Positions 24,721 through 33,508 of a stretch of 64,000 nucleotides of DNA are shown here, piece after piece. The position numbers and the translations under genes are program-made. How positions within the stretch are numbered: the first letter of the stretch is position 1; every line of letters starts with the position of its first letter. The notes under the pieces are model-generated. The model did no database searches. It was not told the DNA's origin and was given only the letters and a program-made list of their open reading frames with translations. Source of the stretch: CAVRTJ01 sp964507185 (GTDB lineage: Bacteria; Acidobacteriota; UBA4820; DSQY01); NCBI GenBank assembly GCA_964507185.1, contig CAZDOY010000003.1, forward strand, positions 1 through 64,000. The letters are read 5' to 3'.

Positions 24721-26782
24721 AGGCCCCGTCGAGGACGCGCCGCAACGCCTCCCTTTCGCTGACGGGCTTCTCGCATGTCCCCGCCACACAGACGAAAGCG
24801 CGGCAGCCCTCCAGCGTGTACCGCCCCTCGAAGAGGCCGAAGGCGCCGGCCGATGCCCCGTCCATACGCTCGGCCGAAAGGGGCAGCACCAGGAGACCTG
24901 GAAATGCGACCCGGCGGGCCTCGGCCAGGAGGCCGTGCGCCGCGGGCGTGTCCCGGCCGAATGCCACCACCACGTCCACGTACGGGAGGTGGCGGGAGAC
25001 GGCGAGTTCGGCCAGCGCGGGGCGGGTGCCGGGGGACGCGGTCAACTGGCCGGATTCGGCGTGCAGAAGATCGTCGAGCGAACCCCGCACCTTCTCCTCA
25101 CCGGTCAGCCGTTCCCAGTTCCACAGCACGCGGGCCAGCACGCCGACGGGCGAAGGCAGGACGCCGTCATCCCCGTCCCGCACGGGCGAGAGCAGGTCTC
25201 CGCTTTCGGAGAGGGGGCTGTCGTAGAACAGGCCCGTATCTTCGTCGCGGAAAATCGCGGCGGCCACGTCAAGAAGCGTTCTAACCCGCTCGAGGTGGCC
25301 GGGATCCCCGATCATTTCGAAGGCGCGCCATTCGGCGAGGGCCAGGTAGGCGTAGTCGGAGAGGAGCCCGTCGACCTTGGCCTTCCCGCCGTCCCAGACG
25401 TGACGCAGCGTCGTCCCGTCCCAGCACCGGCGCCATAGTCCGGAGAGCGTATCGCGGCCCTTTTCGAGAAGGCCCTCGTCGCCTGTTGCGCCGAACCCGT
25501 CGAGGAACGCCAGCGCGGCAAGGGCGTTCCAGTCCGTGAGGACCTTGGTGTCCGCTCCGGGATGGGGCCGCGATTCACGGGCGGCCCGAAGTTCCAGGAG
25601 GCACTGGGCGACCTCCGTTTTCAGGGCCGCGACCTCCATGCCCGTCTGCCCGGCAAACTGCCGCAGGCTCATGATTCGGTGCGGCGTCCGCTCTGCCAGG
25701 CCGTCTCCTTCTCCGATGCCGTAAAGCCGGGTGATGCGCCGCCCCCGTTCCCGCCCGAGAACGGCCTCGATCTCCGGAGGAGACCACAGGTAGAAGAGGC
25801 CTTCTCCTCCGCCCGAGTCGGCGTCCAGCGCCGCCGTGAACCCCCCGCCTTCGGCGTCCATGCAGGAACACACGTCGGCGAGGACTTGCTCGGCGACCGC
25901 CCTGAACGCCTCGTCGCCCGCCGCGGTGTACGCCCGAAAGTAGAGCGAGGCGAGCTGGGCGTTGTCGTAGAGCATTTTCTCGTAGTGGGGCACGCGCCAT
26001 TTCCCGTCCACCGAGTACCTGTGAAAACCTCCCCCCACCTGGTCGCGGACCCCTCCGGCCTCCATCTTCCCCAGCGTGAGCAGGACCTTTTCCATGAGTC
26101 CGCGGTCCCGGCTCCTCGCTGCCTCGTCGAGGAGAAAGCACAACAGCGGGGGCTGGGGAAACTTTGGGCCCCGGCCGAAGCCGCCGTCCACCGGATCGAG
26201 CCTCGCGAGGATGTCCCCGACCGCCCGGCGAGCGACATCGACGGCGGAAAAGTCGGATGGAGAGGGACCCGCGAATGATTCGGAGACCGCCGCCAGGACC
26301 TTGTCGGCCGAACCTTCCAGGCCGTGCCTCTGCTCATTGAAGGCCTTCACGACGCCCGCCATCACCTGCATGAAGCCCGGTATGCCGAAGCGCGGCTCCT
26401 TCGGAAAATAGGTGCCCCCGTAGAAAGGCCTGCGCCCGGGCGTCAGAAATACGGTCAGGGGCCAGCCGCCCGATCCCGTCATCAGCATCACGGAACGCAT
26501 GTAGAGGGAGTCCAGATCCGGCCTTTCTTCCCGATCCACCTTGATGCACACGAAGTGCTCGTTGAGGTAGGCGGCAATCTCGGGGTCCTCGAAGCTCTCG
26601 TGGGCCATCACGTGGCACCAGTGGCAGGCCGAATAACCGATGGAGAGAAAGATGGGCCTGTCTTCTCTCCGGGCCTTCTCGAGGGCGTCTTTGTTCCAGG
26701 GGTACCAGTCCACTGGGTTGTGCAGGTGCTGAAGAAGGTAAGGGCTCGACTCCCCTGCGAGATGATTCTCGAATTCCGCCAT
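24677..26782 (-). CDS. DUF255 / thioredoxin-domain glycoside-hydrolase-like protein (YyaL family)
   Basis: A 701-aa protein of the YyaL/SPATA20 family. The N-terminal thioredoxin-like domain (DUF255) contains PIFLSIGYSACHWCHVM, where C-H-W-C replaces the usual C-G-P-C, and WPLTVFLTPGRRPFYGGTYFP. The remainder is an (alpha/alpha)6 barrel with KVLTDWNALA, like N-acylglucosamine epimerases. The family's activity is not settled. The length is typical. ATG 26782 has GGAGGAGG a few bases upstream. It converges on and overlaps the pseudopilin-like membrane protein gene by 44 bp. Upstream (26783-27019) is a short divergent spacer with nothing recognisable. Confidence 0.93.
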   Translation of the reverse strand: MAEFENHLAGESSPYLLQHLHNPVDWYPWNKDALEKARREDRPIFLSIGYSACHWCHVMAHESFEDPEIAAYLNEHFVCIKVDREERPDLDSLYMRSVMLMTGSGGWPLTVFLTPGRRPFYGGTYFPKEPRFGIPGFMQVMAGVVKAFNEQRHGLEGSADKVLAAVSESFAGPSPSDFSAVDVARRAVGDILARLDPVDGGFGRGPKFPQPPLLCFLLDEAARSRDRGLMEKVLLTLGKMEAGGVRDQVGGGFHRYSVDGKWRVPHYEKMLYDNAQLASLYFRAYTAAGDEAFRAVAEQVLADVCSCMDAEGGGFTAALDADSGGGEGLFYLWSPPEIEAVLGRERGRRITRLYGIGEGDGLAERTPHRIMSLRQFAGQTGMEVAALKTEVAQCLLELRAARESRPHPGADTKVLTDWNALAALAFLDGFGATGDEGLLEKGRDTLSGLWRRCWDGTTLRHVWDGGKAKVDGLLSDYAYLALAEWRAFEMIGDPGHLERVRTLLDVAAAIFRDEDTGLFYDSPLSESGDLLSPVRDGDDGVLPSPVGVLARVLWNWERLTGEEKVRGSLDDLLHAESGQLTASPGTRPALAELAVSRHLPYVDVVVAFGRDTPAAHGLLAEARRVAFPGLLVLPLSAERMDGASAGAFGLFEGRYTLEGCRAFVCVAGTCEKPVSEREALRRVLDGAFNRVREKASRPDAD

Positions 26783-27019
26783 CTTCTAACCTCCTCCGGT
26801 ACGGCTTCCGCGCGCCCTGCGGGAGGGCGCGCCCCGCGTACCACATACAACTTGGCGCCCCGGCCGTTATTCCGCCACGGGAGGCCCTGCCGGCGAAGCC
26901 CTCGCCGAGGCCCCTCAACGGCCGCGACGCCCCCGCCGAAGACAAACTACGGCCCGATTGGGTTAGAATGAATAAAGTCGACATCCATGTGAAATCAGGA
27001 TGCCCCCGGGAGGATGGCC

Positions 27020-27931
27020 GTGGCGTTCGGCAGGCGCATCAAAGAGAACGAGAAGTCCCTGTGGTTCGTCTTCGGCCTCGTCCTGCTCGTGCTGGTGGGC
27101 GTTCTGGACTACGTGAGCGGAGTGGTCCTCTCTTTCTCCGTCTTCTACCTGGTACCGATCATCCTTCTTTCGTGGTTCGTCGGACGCTGGGCGGGCCTGG
27201 TCGCCGTCGTCCTGAGCGTGCTCGACTGGTACGTGGCGCCCGTTTTGTCCGGTGAGGTCTCCCGCAGGGGTAGCCTGGACCACTGGCACGTGGTCCTCGA
27301 ACTGGTTCTGTTCCTGTTTGCGATCCACCTGACCACATCGCTGCGCAGGACTCTGGAAAGAGAGAGGCGCTCCGCGCGGACGGATTACCGCACCGGCGCG
27401 TTGAACAGCCGTGCCTTCCAGGAGTACGCCGAAAGGGAGATGGCGAGGGCGGGCCGCAACCACAAGCCGTTCACCGTGGCCTACGTGGACCTCGACGACT
27501 TCAAGGCCATCAACGACAGGCACGGCCACTCGGCCGGCGATTTGATCCTCCTGGCGGTGTCCGGGGCTATCATGAAGAACGTCCGCGGCAGTGACGTCTT
27601 CGCCCGCATAGGAGGAGACGAGTTCGCCCTGCTCCTGCCCGAATGCGGGCCCGATTACGCGCCCGAAGTCCTGGAGAGGATTCGCGGACGGCTCAGGGAC
27701 GAGCTCTCGGGCGGGCCCGCGCGCGTGACCATGAGCGTGGGGGCCGTCACCTTTCTCGACCCGCCCCCTTCCTATAACGCCATGCTGGAGATCGTGGACG
27801 CGCTCATGTACGCGGTCAAACGTTCGGGCAAAGACGCCTTCCGACACGAGGTGTACTCGCGGGGCGTCCAGACGGCGGATGAAGCGGCGCGCATCAACCG
27901 GGGTGGAGCCCGCTCCGGACCTGAAGGATAA
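27020..27931 (+). CDS. Membrane-anchored GGDEF diguanylate cyclase
   Basis: Predicted to make cyclic-di-GMP from GTP. Three to four N-terminal helices (about residues 13-105) are followed by a GGDEF domain with AYVDLDDFKAINDRHGHSAGD (metal and GTP contacts) and the intact active site RIGGDEF (198-202). RGSD at 189-192 lies exactly five residues before GGDEF and matches the product-inhibition I-site. No EAL domain is present. GTG 27020 is chosen because GGGAGG ends six bases upstream; ATG 27014 would abut it. The membrane part resembles 7TM/MASE-like input domains but I cannot assign one. A hairpin and a strong terminator follow. Confidence 0.9.
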   Translation: MAFGRRIKENEKSLWFVFGLVLLVLVGVLDYVSGVVLSFSVFYLVPIILLSWFVGRWAGLVAVVLSVLDWYVAPVLSGEVSRRGSLDHWHVVLELVLFLFAIHLTTSLRRTLERERRSARTDYRTGALNSRAFQEYAEREMARAGRNHKPFTVAYVDLDDFKAINDRHGHSAGDLILLAVSGAIMKNVRGSDVFARIGGDEFALLLPECGPDYAPEVLERIRGRLRDELSGGPARVTMSVGAVTFLDPPPSYNAMLEIVDALMYAVKRSGKDAFRHEVYSRGVQTADEAARINRGGARSGPEG

Positions 27932-27984
27932 CGGGCGCTCGCCCCTCCTCGATAGACGCCGGTCGTTCCCATACGTCTATAAGG

Positions 27985-28027
27985 GTGAGTGCGATCCCCC
28001 GAGACGACTTTCGTCTGTCGCACTCAC
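27985..28027 (+). ncRNA. Nested perfect hairpins after the GGDEF gene (3' UTR structure or small RNA)
   Basis: GTGAGTGCGA (27985-27994) is the exact complement of TCGCACTCAC (28018-28027). Inside the loop, AGACGA (28002-28007) pairs exactly with TCGTCT (28011-28016). A TCTATAAG sequence lies just upstream and a strong terminator lies 33 bp downstream. This is consistent with a processed 3' UTR or a small independent RNA of about 110 nt. No protein frame explains the symmetry. Confidence 0.35.
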
Positions 28028-28060
28028 TCTCCCTCTTCCTCCATTCCTCTACCCTGAATT

Positions 28061-28095
28061 GGCCCACCCTCCCCGGGTGGGCCTCTTTCCTTTTT
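28061..28095 (+). terminator. Rho-independent terminator of the GGDEF gene / candidate sRNA
   Basis: GGCCCACCC (28061-28069) and GGGTGGGCC (28075-28083) form a perfect 9-bp stem with a 5-base loop, followed by TCTTTCCTTTTT (28084-28095). A second G-C-rich palindrome (about 28096-28129, GGGAAAGGGGG TG CCCCCTTCCC) follows and may act on the opposite strand. Confidence 0.85.
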
Positions 28096-28230
28096 CCGAG
28101 GGGAAAGGGGGTGCCCCCTTCCCTCTCGGCGCGTGACGCGGTGGCGAACCATTTCGATGATCCGCCGAGGCGCCGGTCTCTTACCGGAGTGGCGCAACGG
28201 GTGGCGGTCGGGGCGGGACCGGGCAACCAA

Positions 28231-29811
28231 TCAGCTACGGGCCTTTGCGAAAACCTCCACGCATCGGAGCGCGTCCACGCCCGACGAGACGATGCCGCCG
28301 GACCAGCCTGCGCCCTCGCCGACCAGGCACAGTCCGGGAAAACCCCGCGCGCAACCGTCCTCTCCCCTTTCCACCTGGAGGGGGCTGGAGGTCCTGGTTT
28401 CCGGAGCGAGCATGACGCCGTATTCGATGAACCCCGGCATTGTGCGGTCGAAGCGGACGAATGCCCGAGCGAGCGGTCCCTCGATCCAGGGAGGGAAAAA
28501 ACCCCTCAGGTCCACGGCGCTGACGCCGGGCTTGAACGTGGTTTTCAGCGGAGCTTCGTCGGAACGGCCGCCGAGGAAGGACCGGATGCGCTGCGCCGGG
28601 GCACGGTAGCCCCCGCCCCCGAGAAGGAAGGCGCGCCTTTCCAGCTCTTCCTGAAAGACCACCCCCCTCAAGGGATCGCCCCCGAAATCCAGAGGTTCCA
28701 CCGTCACGACGATGCCGGCGTTTGCACGCCCTGAGGCGCGGTGGGACATGCTCATTCCGTTAGTAACGAGGCTGTCGGGCTCCGATGCGGAGTTGACCAC
28801 CACGCCGCCCGGACACATGCAGAAGGAGTAAACGCCCCTGCCGGTAGGCCCATCCTTGAAGGTCAGAAAGTACTCGGAAGGCGGCAGGTCGGGATGGCCG
28901 GCGTACCGGCCGTACTGACAGGCGTCCGCCCAGGATTGGGGGTGTTCGACGCGGACGCCGACCGCCATGCCCTTGGGCCTGAACGTCACGCCCATGGCCA
29001 TGAGCGACCTGAACAACGGGCGCGAGGAGTGCCCCACGGCGAGAAACACGGCGTCCGCACGGGCACGCCCGTCACCGGTTTCCACCTCGTAGCCGGCGCC
29101 CGAACGCCGCACGGACAATACGGTCCGTCTGAACTGAAAGGCGGCGCCACGGGCCTCCAGTTGCTCCCGCATGGCCCGCACCACCCGCCTTACGCCGTCC
29201 GTCCCCAGGTGGGGATGAGCTTCCGAGAGTATCGTTTCGGACGCACCTGCACCCACGAACCGGGACAGAACGACGGCCACCAGGGGATCCTTGATGCGCG
29301 TGGTGAGCTTACCGTCCGAGAAGGTGCCCGCACCGCCCTCCCCGAACTGCACGTTCGCGTCTCCGCTGAGGGCTCCGGCGCGCCAGAGATTCCGGACGGC
29401 CGAAACCCGGTCCTCGAGGGGAGGTCCCTGCTCGAGCACCGTTACCGTCGCGCCGCGAGCCGCCAGGGCCGCTGCGGCGAAGAGACCGGCGGGGCCCGTT
29501 CCGACTACCGCAGCATCGAGACCTTCGAGACTCTTGTCTTCAGGGATCGCCGCCCTCCGCGTCGCGGGCACCGGTTCCACCCTGACACCGGGCGGGCGGC
29601 GCCCGGGCCGGTTCAAAAGCGTGCAGTCGACCGTGAAGACCCAGCTGGGAGGACGTTTTCGACCGCGCGCGTCGAGCGACTTTCGAACGACGGATAAGCT
29701 GTCAATCGCTTCGATTCGTACGTCGAGCATTCTGGCGAGCGTCTTTCGCAGGTGCTCGTCGCCGCCCTTTCCGAGGGGAAGCCGGATGCCCCAGACGCGA
29801 TAGTCGGTCAT
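28231..29811 (-). CDS. FAD-dependent oxidoreductase (COG2509-type dehydrogenase)
   Basis: A 526-aa flavoprotein of the COG2509 'FAD-dependent dehydrogenase' group. An N-terminal ~95-residue domain (RLPLGKGGDEHLRKTLARML...) precedes the Rossmann fold DAAVVGTGPAGLFAAAALAARG. The family motif GEGGAGTFSDGKLTTR appears near residue 155, and FCMCPGGVVVNSASE contributes to the active-site face. A final FAD-contact segment is LVGEGAGWSGGI. The exact substrate is unknown for most members. ATG 29811 has GGAGCGGCAC upstream. Its coding region is followed by a G-C-rich hairpin (28096-28129) on the opposite side of the GGDEF terminator. Confidence 0.88.
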   Translation of the reverse strand: MTDYRVWGIRLPLGKGGDEHLRKTLARMLDVRIEAIDSLSVVRKSLDARGRKRPPSWVFTVDCTLLNRPGRRPPGVRVEPVPATRRAAIPEDKSLEGLDAAVVGTGPAGLFAAAALAARGATVTVLEQGPPLEDRVSAVRNLWRAGALSGDANVQFGEGGAGTFSDGKLTTRIKDPLVAVVLSRFVGAGASETILSEAHPHLGTDGVRRVVRAMREQLEARGAAFQFRRTVLSVRRSGAGYEVETGDGRARADAVFLAVGHSSRPLFRSLMAMGVTFRPKGMAVGVRVEHPQSWADACQYGRYAGHPDLPPSEYFLTFKDGPTGRGVYSFCMCPGGVVVNSASEPDSLVTNGMSMSHRASGRANAGIVVTVEPLDFGGDPLRGVVFQEELERRAFLLGGGGYRAPAQRIRSFLGGRSDEAPLKTTFKPGVSAVDLRGFFPPWIEGPLARAFVRFDRTMPGFIEYGVMLAPETRTSSPLQVERGEDGCARGFPGLCLVGEGAGWSGGIVSSGVDALRCVEVFAKARS

Positions 29812-29845
29812 GTGCCGCTCCGGCCGACGGGACGGCCACCGGGAC

Positions 29846-31267
29846 TTATCCCCGGGCCGCCTCTCCGAGGGCCTTCATCCCCGCCTCGATGAAATCGTCC
29901 AGGCTGCCTGGATCGGACGTTTCACAGTAGACGCGCAGGCTCGGTTCAGTCCCCGACTGGCGGAACAGAAGCCACGACCCGTCGGTGAAAAAGAGCTTGA
30001 CTCCGTCGAGCGTGTCGATAGATTCCACCTTCAGCCCCATGACGCTCTTCGGCGGATTTTCGGCCAGTCTTGCGACCTGCCGGAGCCCCTTCTGCGGCAC
30101 GACGGGGAAATCGCGTCTGCGGAAGTGGAACTCGCCAAAGCGCTCGTACAGCTCCTTCAGCAGCTCGAGCGAGTCCTTGCCGCGCTTGACCATCATCTCC
30201 AGCAGGAGAAGGTTGATGAGGACGCCGTCCCGCTCGGGGAGGAAGCCCTGCACGGCGATACCCCCGCTTTCCTCACCGCCGATGAGCACGTTCTCTTCCT
30301 GCATGAGCTGTGCGATGTGTTTAAATCCGACCGGCTTGTTTACGTAGGGCAGGCCGGTGGCCTCGGCGATGCGCTTCAGGTAGAGCGTGTTCGCGTTGGT
30401 GGAGGCCAGCACTCCCTTCTGGCCACGATGTTCCACCATGTACAGGGCCAGGAGAGCGATCATTTCGAGCGGCGTGAAGATGCTCCCGTCGCGGTGTACG
30501 CCCCCGGATCGGTCTCCGTCGCCGTCGGTGGCGAGTCCTACGGAGGCCTTCTCGGAAACCACCGCGGCCCTCAGAAAGTCCAGGTACTCCTCCTTGGGTT
30601 CGGGGGCGCGCAGGCCGAAGAGCGGGTCGCGCTTGTCCCTGAGAGTCACGACAAGGCACGAGGGACTCGAAACCCACTTGCTCAGCCTGTTTTCACCGAC
30701 GCCGTTCATGGAATCGGCCACGACCGTGAGTTTCGCCCTTCGGATGGCATTGATATCCACGATGCTCTCGATCAGGTTGTCGTACCCTTCGTCGAGGGGC
30801 GTTTCTATGAATTTTCCGGACGTCTTCGCCTCGCGCAACGGCATGCTCCGCACCGGATTTTGGCCCAGAAGCCTTTCAATGCTGCGGGTCGTCTCGGGCA
30901 GTGCGCTACCGCCGAACCGCTCCTTGATTTTGAAGCCGTTGTACTTGTAGGGATTGTGGCTCGCGGTGATGACGACGCCGATGGGCAGGTCGTTCTTCTG
31001 CACGAAGTACGAGACGTGAGGGGTCGGGCATGCCCGCGGGCTCAGGTAGACGGTGATGCCGTTGGCCGTGAGGACTTCCGCGACCGTCCGCGCGAAATCC
31101 TCGGACATGAAACGGAAGTCGTAACCGATCGCAACCCGCCTGTCTTCGCCCTTCTCTTCGAGGTAGTCCGACAGGGCCTGGGCGACCATCCTCAGGTTAT
31201 CGAACGTGAAGTCCTCTGCGATGACGCCTCGCCAGCCATCCGTTCCGAACCGGATACTCTGATTCAA
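29846..31267 (-). CDS. Phosphoglucomutase/phosphomannomutase family protein
   Basis: Cytoplasmic phosphohexomutase interconverting sugar 1- and 6-phosphates. The four domain signatures are in order: IRFGTDGWRG near the start, the phosphoserine loop GVVITASHNPYKYNG, the metal loop ATDGDGDRSGG, the sugar-specificity loop GGEESGG, and the phosphate-binding SGTEPSLRVY near the end. GGEESGG with this length (473 aa) is compatible with glucose or mannose phosphates, and sequence alone does not decide. TTG 31267 is chosen because GAGGTGAG lies four bases upstream. ATG 31282 would add MRGEK but lacks a ribosome site. Confidence 0.92.
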   Translation of the reverse strand: MNQSIRFGTDGWRGVIAEDFTFDNLRMVAQALSDYLEEKGEDRRVAIGYDFRFMSEDFARTVAEVLTANGITVYLSPRACPTPHVSYFVQKNDLPIGVVITASHNPYKYNGFKIKERFGGSALPETTRSIERLLGQNPVRSMPLREAKTSGKFIETPLDEGYDNLIESIVDINAIRRAKLTVVADSMNGVGENRLSKWVSSPSCLVVTLRDKRDPLFGLRAPEPKEEYLDFLRAAVVSEKASVGLATDGDGDRSGGVHRDGSIFTPLEMIALLALYMVEHRGQKGVLASTNANTLYLKRIAEATGLPYVNKPVGFKHIAQLMQEENVLIGGEESGGIAVQGFLPERDGVLINLLLLEMMVKRGKDSLELLKELYERFGEFHFRRRDFPVVPQKGLRQVARLAENPPKSVMGLKVESIDTLDGVKLFFTDGSWLLFRQSGTEPSLRVYCETSDPGSLDDFIEAGMKALGEAARG

Positions 31268-31308
31268 TTTCTCACCTCGCATCGGTCACCGGGCCGCATG
31301 AGAACACG

Positions 31309-32508
31309 TCACTTTTCCATGTCCATCTGCCTGAGGTACATGCTGGCCTCCTCCGCGACCGTGTCCATCATGTCCAATACCTGCTCCGACGTCAGGGGCC
31401 GCACGCTCATGGCCCGGCGGCCGGGGGCGGCGGCCTTCTTGAAGGTCTCCACCAGCGCTTCGGTATCGACGTCACGGTTAAGCGCCTTGAGGCGCGCCAG
31501 GATCTCGGAGGCCCTCGACCACCAACCCCTCGCAAGGAAGAGCAGGGCCCTCTGGAGGAGAGGTTCCTCGACATCCGGGTAATCGGCGAGGAGCTGGTCC
31601 AGTCTGGTCTCGGCCGCGGTGATCTTTTTCTGCTGCAGAAGCGCGTGGGCCTGGAGGAACAGCGGAGCCGGCGCGTGTTCGAGGGTCAGCGCCTTCTCGG
31701 CGTTCTCCCGGCACTGCTTCCATTCGCCCTTGAGGCCGTGGACGAGGGAGAGGAGAGTCCAGGCATCGACGCTTGCCTTTTCCCGCCTGACCACTCTTTG
31801 AAGGATCTTTTCGGCCTCTACTACGTCCCCTTCCATGAGCTTGATCTGAGCGTACGGAATCATGGCTTCCGCCGATTGCCCCTTGAGAGCCATGGACTTG
31901 GAAAGACAGCGAACGGCGCTGTCATAGTCCTTCAACCCGAGATAGGCATCCCCAAGGTAGTTCAGCAACGGACCGTTGTTCGGGTCCAGCGCGAGCGCCT
32001 CCTCCAGGCTCGCCACGGCCTCTATAGGCCTGAAGGCGTACAGGAGATCCTCGGCCTGCAGCACTCGGTCCTCGAAGCGCCTCCTGTTCCTGCCGGAGAA
32101 AGCTCCGAGGATGTGCGGCTTGGCGTCCTGGAACCGCTCCTTCCTGTAGAGTCCCATGAGGTTCGAGAGCGTTCGCTCGCGCCAGCGCCTGTTGAATTCG
32201 TAGGGATCCAGGATCCCCTTCTCGCGGAGCATGCGGACCAGCACGTTGGTGCCGGCCCTGTTGACCATAACGTTGCGTTCGAGAAAATCCACGGCCTGGA
32301 CGAGGAGATCTACGTCCTCCGAGGACCTGTGGGCCTGCTTCTCGACATTCGAAATCTTGTCGATGACGTATTCTTCGACGCTGAAGAAGGACTGCATGTC
32401 GGCCGCCTCGCCCGTGCGCTCCTGCTTGAGAACGAGCAGCGGGGCACCGCAGAACTTGCAGTTTTCGACCTCCGGCTTGTTTTTCTTACCGCAACGCTGG
32501 CAATACAC
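31309..32508 (-). CDS. Zinc-ribbon and TPR-repeat protein
   Basis: A 399-aa cytoplasmic protein. An N-terminal zinc ribbon (YCQRCGKKNKPEVENCKFCG; CxxC...CxxC at residues 3-20) is followed by a helical linker and five to six TPR-like repeats (about 150-345, for example LLNYLGDAYLGLKDYDSAVRCL). The C-terminus is helical (VLDMMDTVAEEASMYLRQMDMEK). The role is unknown; scaffolding of a protein complex is the usual function of such repeats. Translation starts at GTG 32508, with AAAGGAG six bases upstream. It lies between the hydroxyacyl-CoA dehydrogenase and phosphohexomutase genes on the same strand. Confidence 0.8.
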   Translation of the reverse strand: MYCQRCGKKNKPEVENCKFCGAPLLVLKQERTGEAADMQSFFSVEEYVIDKISNVEKQAHRSSEDVDLLVQAVDFLERNVMVNRAGTNVLVRMLREKGILDPYEFNRRWRERTLSNLMGLYRKERFQDAKPHILGAFSGRNRRRFEDRVLQAEDLLYAFRPIEAVASLEEALALDPNNGPLLNYLGDAYLGLKDYDSAVRCLSKSMALKGQSAEAMIPYAQIKLMEGDVVEAEKILQRVVRREKASVDAWTLLSLVHGLKGEWKQCRENAEKALTLEHAPAPLFLQAHALLQQKKITAAETRLDQLLADYPDVEEPLLQRALLFLARGWWSRASEILARLKALNRDVDTEALVETFKKAAAPGRRAMSVRPLTSEQVLDMMDTVAEEASMYLRQMDMEK

Positions 32509-32542
32509 GGCTGCTCCTTTTACCCTGCAGACGCCAGGGGAT

Positions 32543-33391
32543 TCAGTACGTGTAGAACCCCCGGCCCGTCTTGCGGCCGAGGTATCCCGCGTCCACCATC
32601 TTGATCAGCAGCGGGCAGGGACGGTACTTGGGGTCTCCCAGCCCCTCGTGAAGCACTTCGAGAATGAAGAGGCAGGTGTCCAGGCCGATGAGGTCCGCGA
32701 GAGTCAGGGGGCCCATCGGGTGGTTCATGCCCAGCTTCATGACGGTGTCGATCGCCTCCGGCGACCCCACGCCTTCCATGAGACAGTAGATCGCCTCGTT
32801 GATCATCGGCATGAGGACGCGGTTGCTCACGAAGCCGGGATAATCGTTCACCTCCACGGGGGTCTTTCCCATCGCCTCGGACAGCTTCATCACGTCCGCC
32901 AGGACGTCGTCCTCGGTGGCGATTCCGCGGATCACCTCCACGAGCTTCATGACCGGGACCGGGTTCATGAAATGCATCCCGATGACCTTTCCCGGCCTCC
33001 CGGTGCACGCTCCGAGCTTGGTGATTGAAATGGAAGACGTATTGCTGGCGAGGACCGCATCCGGGCCGCACACCCCGTCCAGGGTCTGGAAGACCGCTCT
33101 TTTCACGTCGTAGTTCTCGACGACGGCTTCGACGACGATGTCGGCGCCGGCCATGTCCTCGAGTTTCGTGGTGGTCCTGATGCGGGCCAGCACGGCCCCT
33201 TTCTCATCGGCCGTCATCCGGCCCTTGTCCACACCGCGCTGGAGATTCTTGTCTATGGTCTTGAAGGCCTTTTCGCAGAGGGCCTCGTTCACCTCGCAAA
33301 GCAGCACGGAAAAGCCCGTGTTGGCCGCCGCGTGCGCTATGCCGTTGCCCATGGTCCCGCCCCCGACCACGCCGAAGAGTTTAACGTCCAT
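32543..33391 (-). CDS. 3-hydroxybutyryl-CoA dehydrogenase family protein
   Basis: NAD(P)-dependent oxidation of 3-hydroxyacyl-CoA to 3-oxoacyl-CoA. It is 282 aa, the usual length of single-domain HBD. The Rossmann fold starts FGVVGGGTMGNGIAHAAA. SNTSSISI and the catalytic region GMHFMNPVPVMKLVEVI are present, with the histidine of the His-Glu pair in MHFMNP. The C-terminal domain has PGFVSNRVLMPMINEA and GYLGRKTGRGFYTY. ATG 33391 follows GGAGG by ten bases; an upstream ATG at 33412 lacks a ribosome site. It sits near an acyl-CoA dehydrogenase and hutH, suggesting amino- or fatty-acid catabolism. Confidence 0.93.
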   Translation of the reverse strand: MDVKLFGVVGGGTMGNGIAHAAANTGFSVLLCEVNEALCEKAFKTIDKNLQRGVDKGRMTADEKGAVLARIRTTTKLEDMAGADIVVEAVVENYDVKRAVFQTLDGVCGPDAVLASNTSSISITKLGACTGRPGKVIGMHFMNPVPVMKLVEVIRGIATEDDVLADVMKLSEAMGKTPVEVNDYPGFVSNRVLMPMINEAIYCLMEGVGSPEAIDTVMKLGMNHPMGPLTLADLIGLDTCLFILEVLHEGLGDPKYRPCPLLIKMVDAGYLGRKTGRGFYTY

Positions 33392-33508
33392 TTCTTTCAA
33401 TCCTCCATTCATATGGTTGTGCTCTTGAATGGCTTGCCGCCTCCCGCACTATACCACCGAACTGGCTGCTGAAGAACTCCCCACAGGTCGCGTTGCCCGC
33501 GATTTCAT

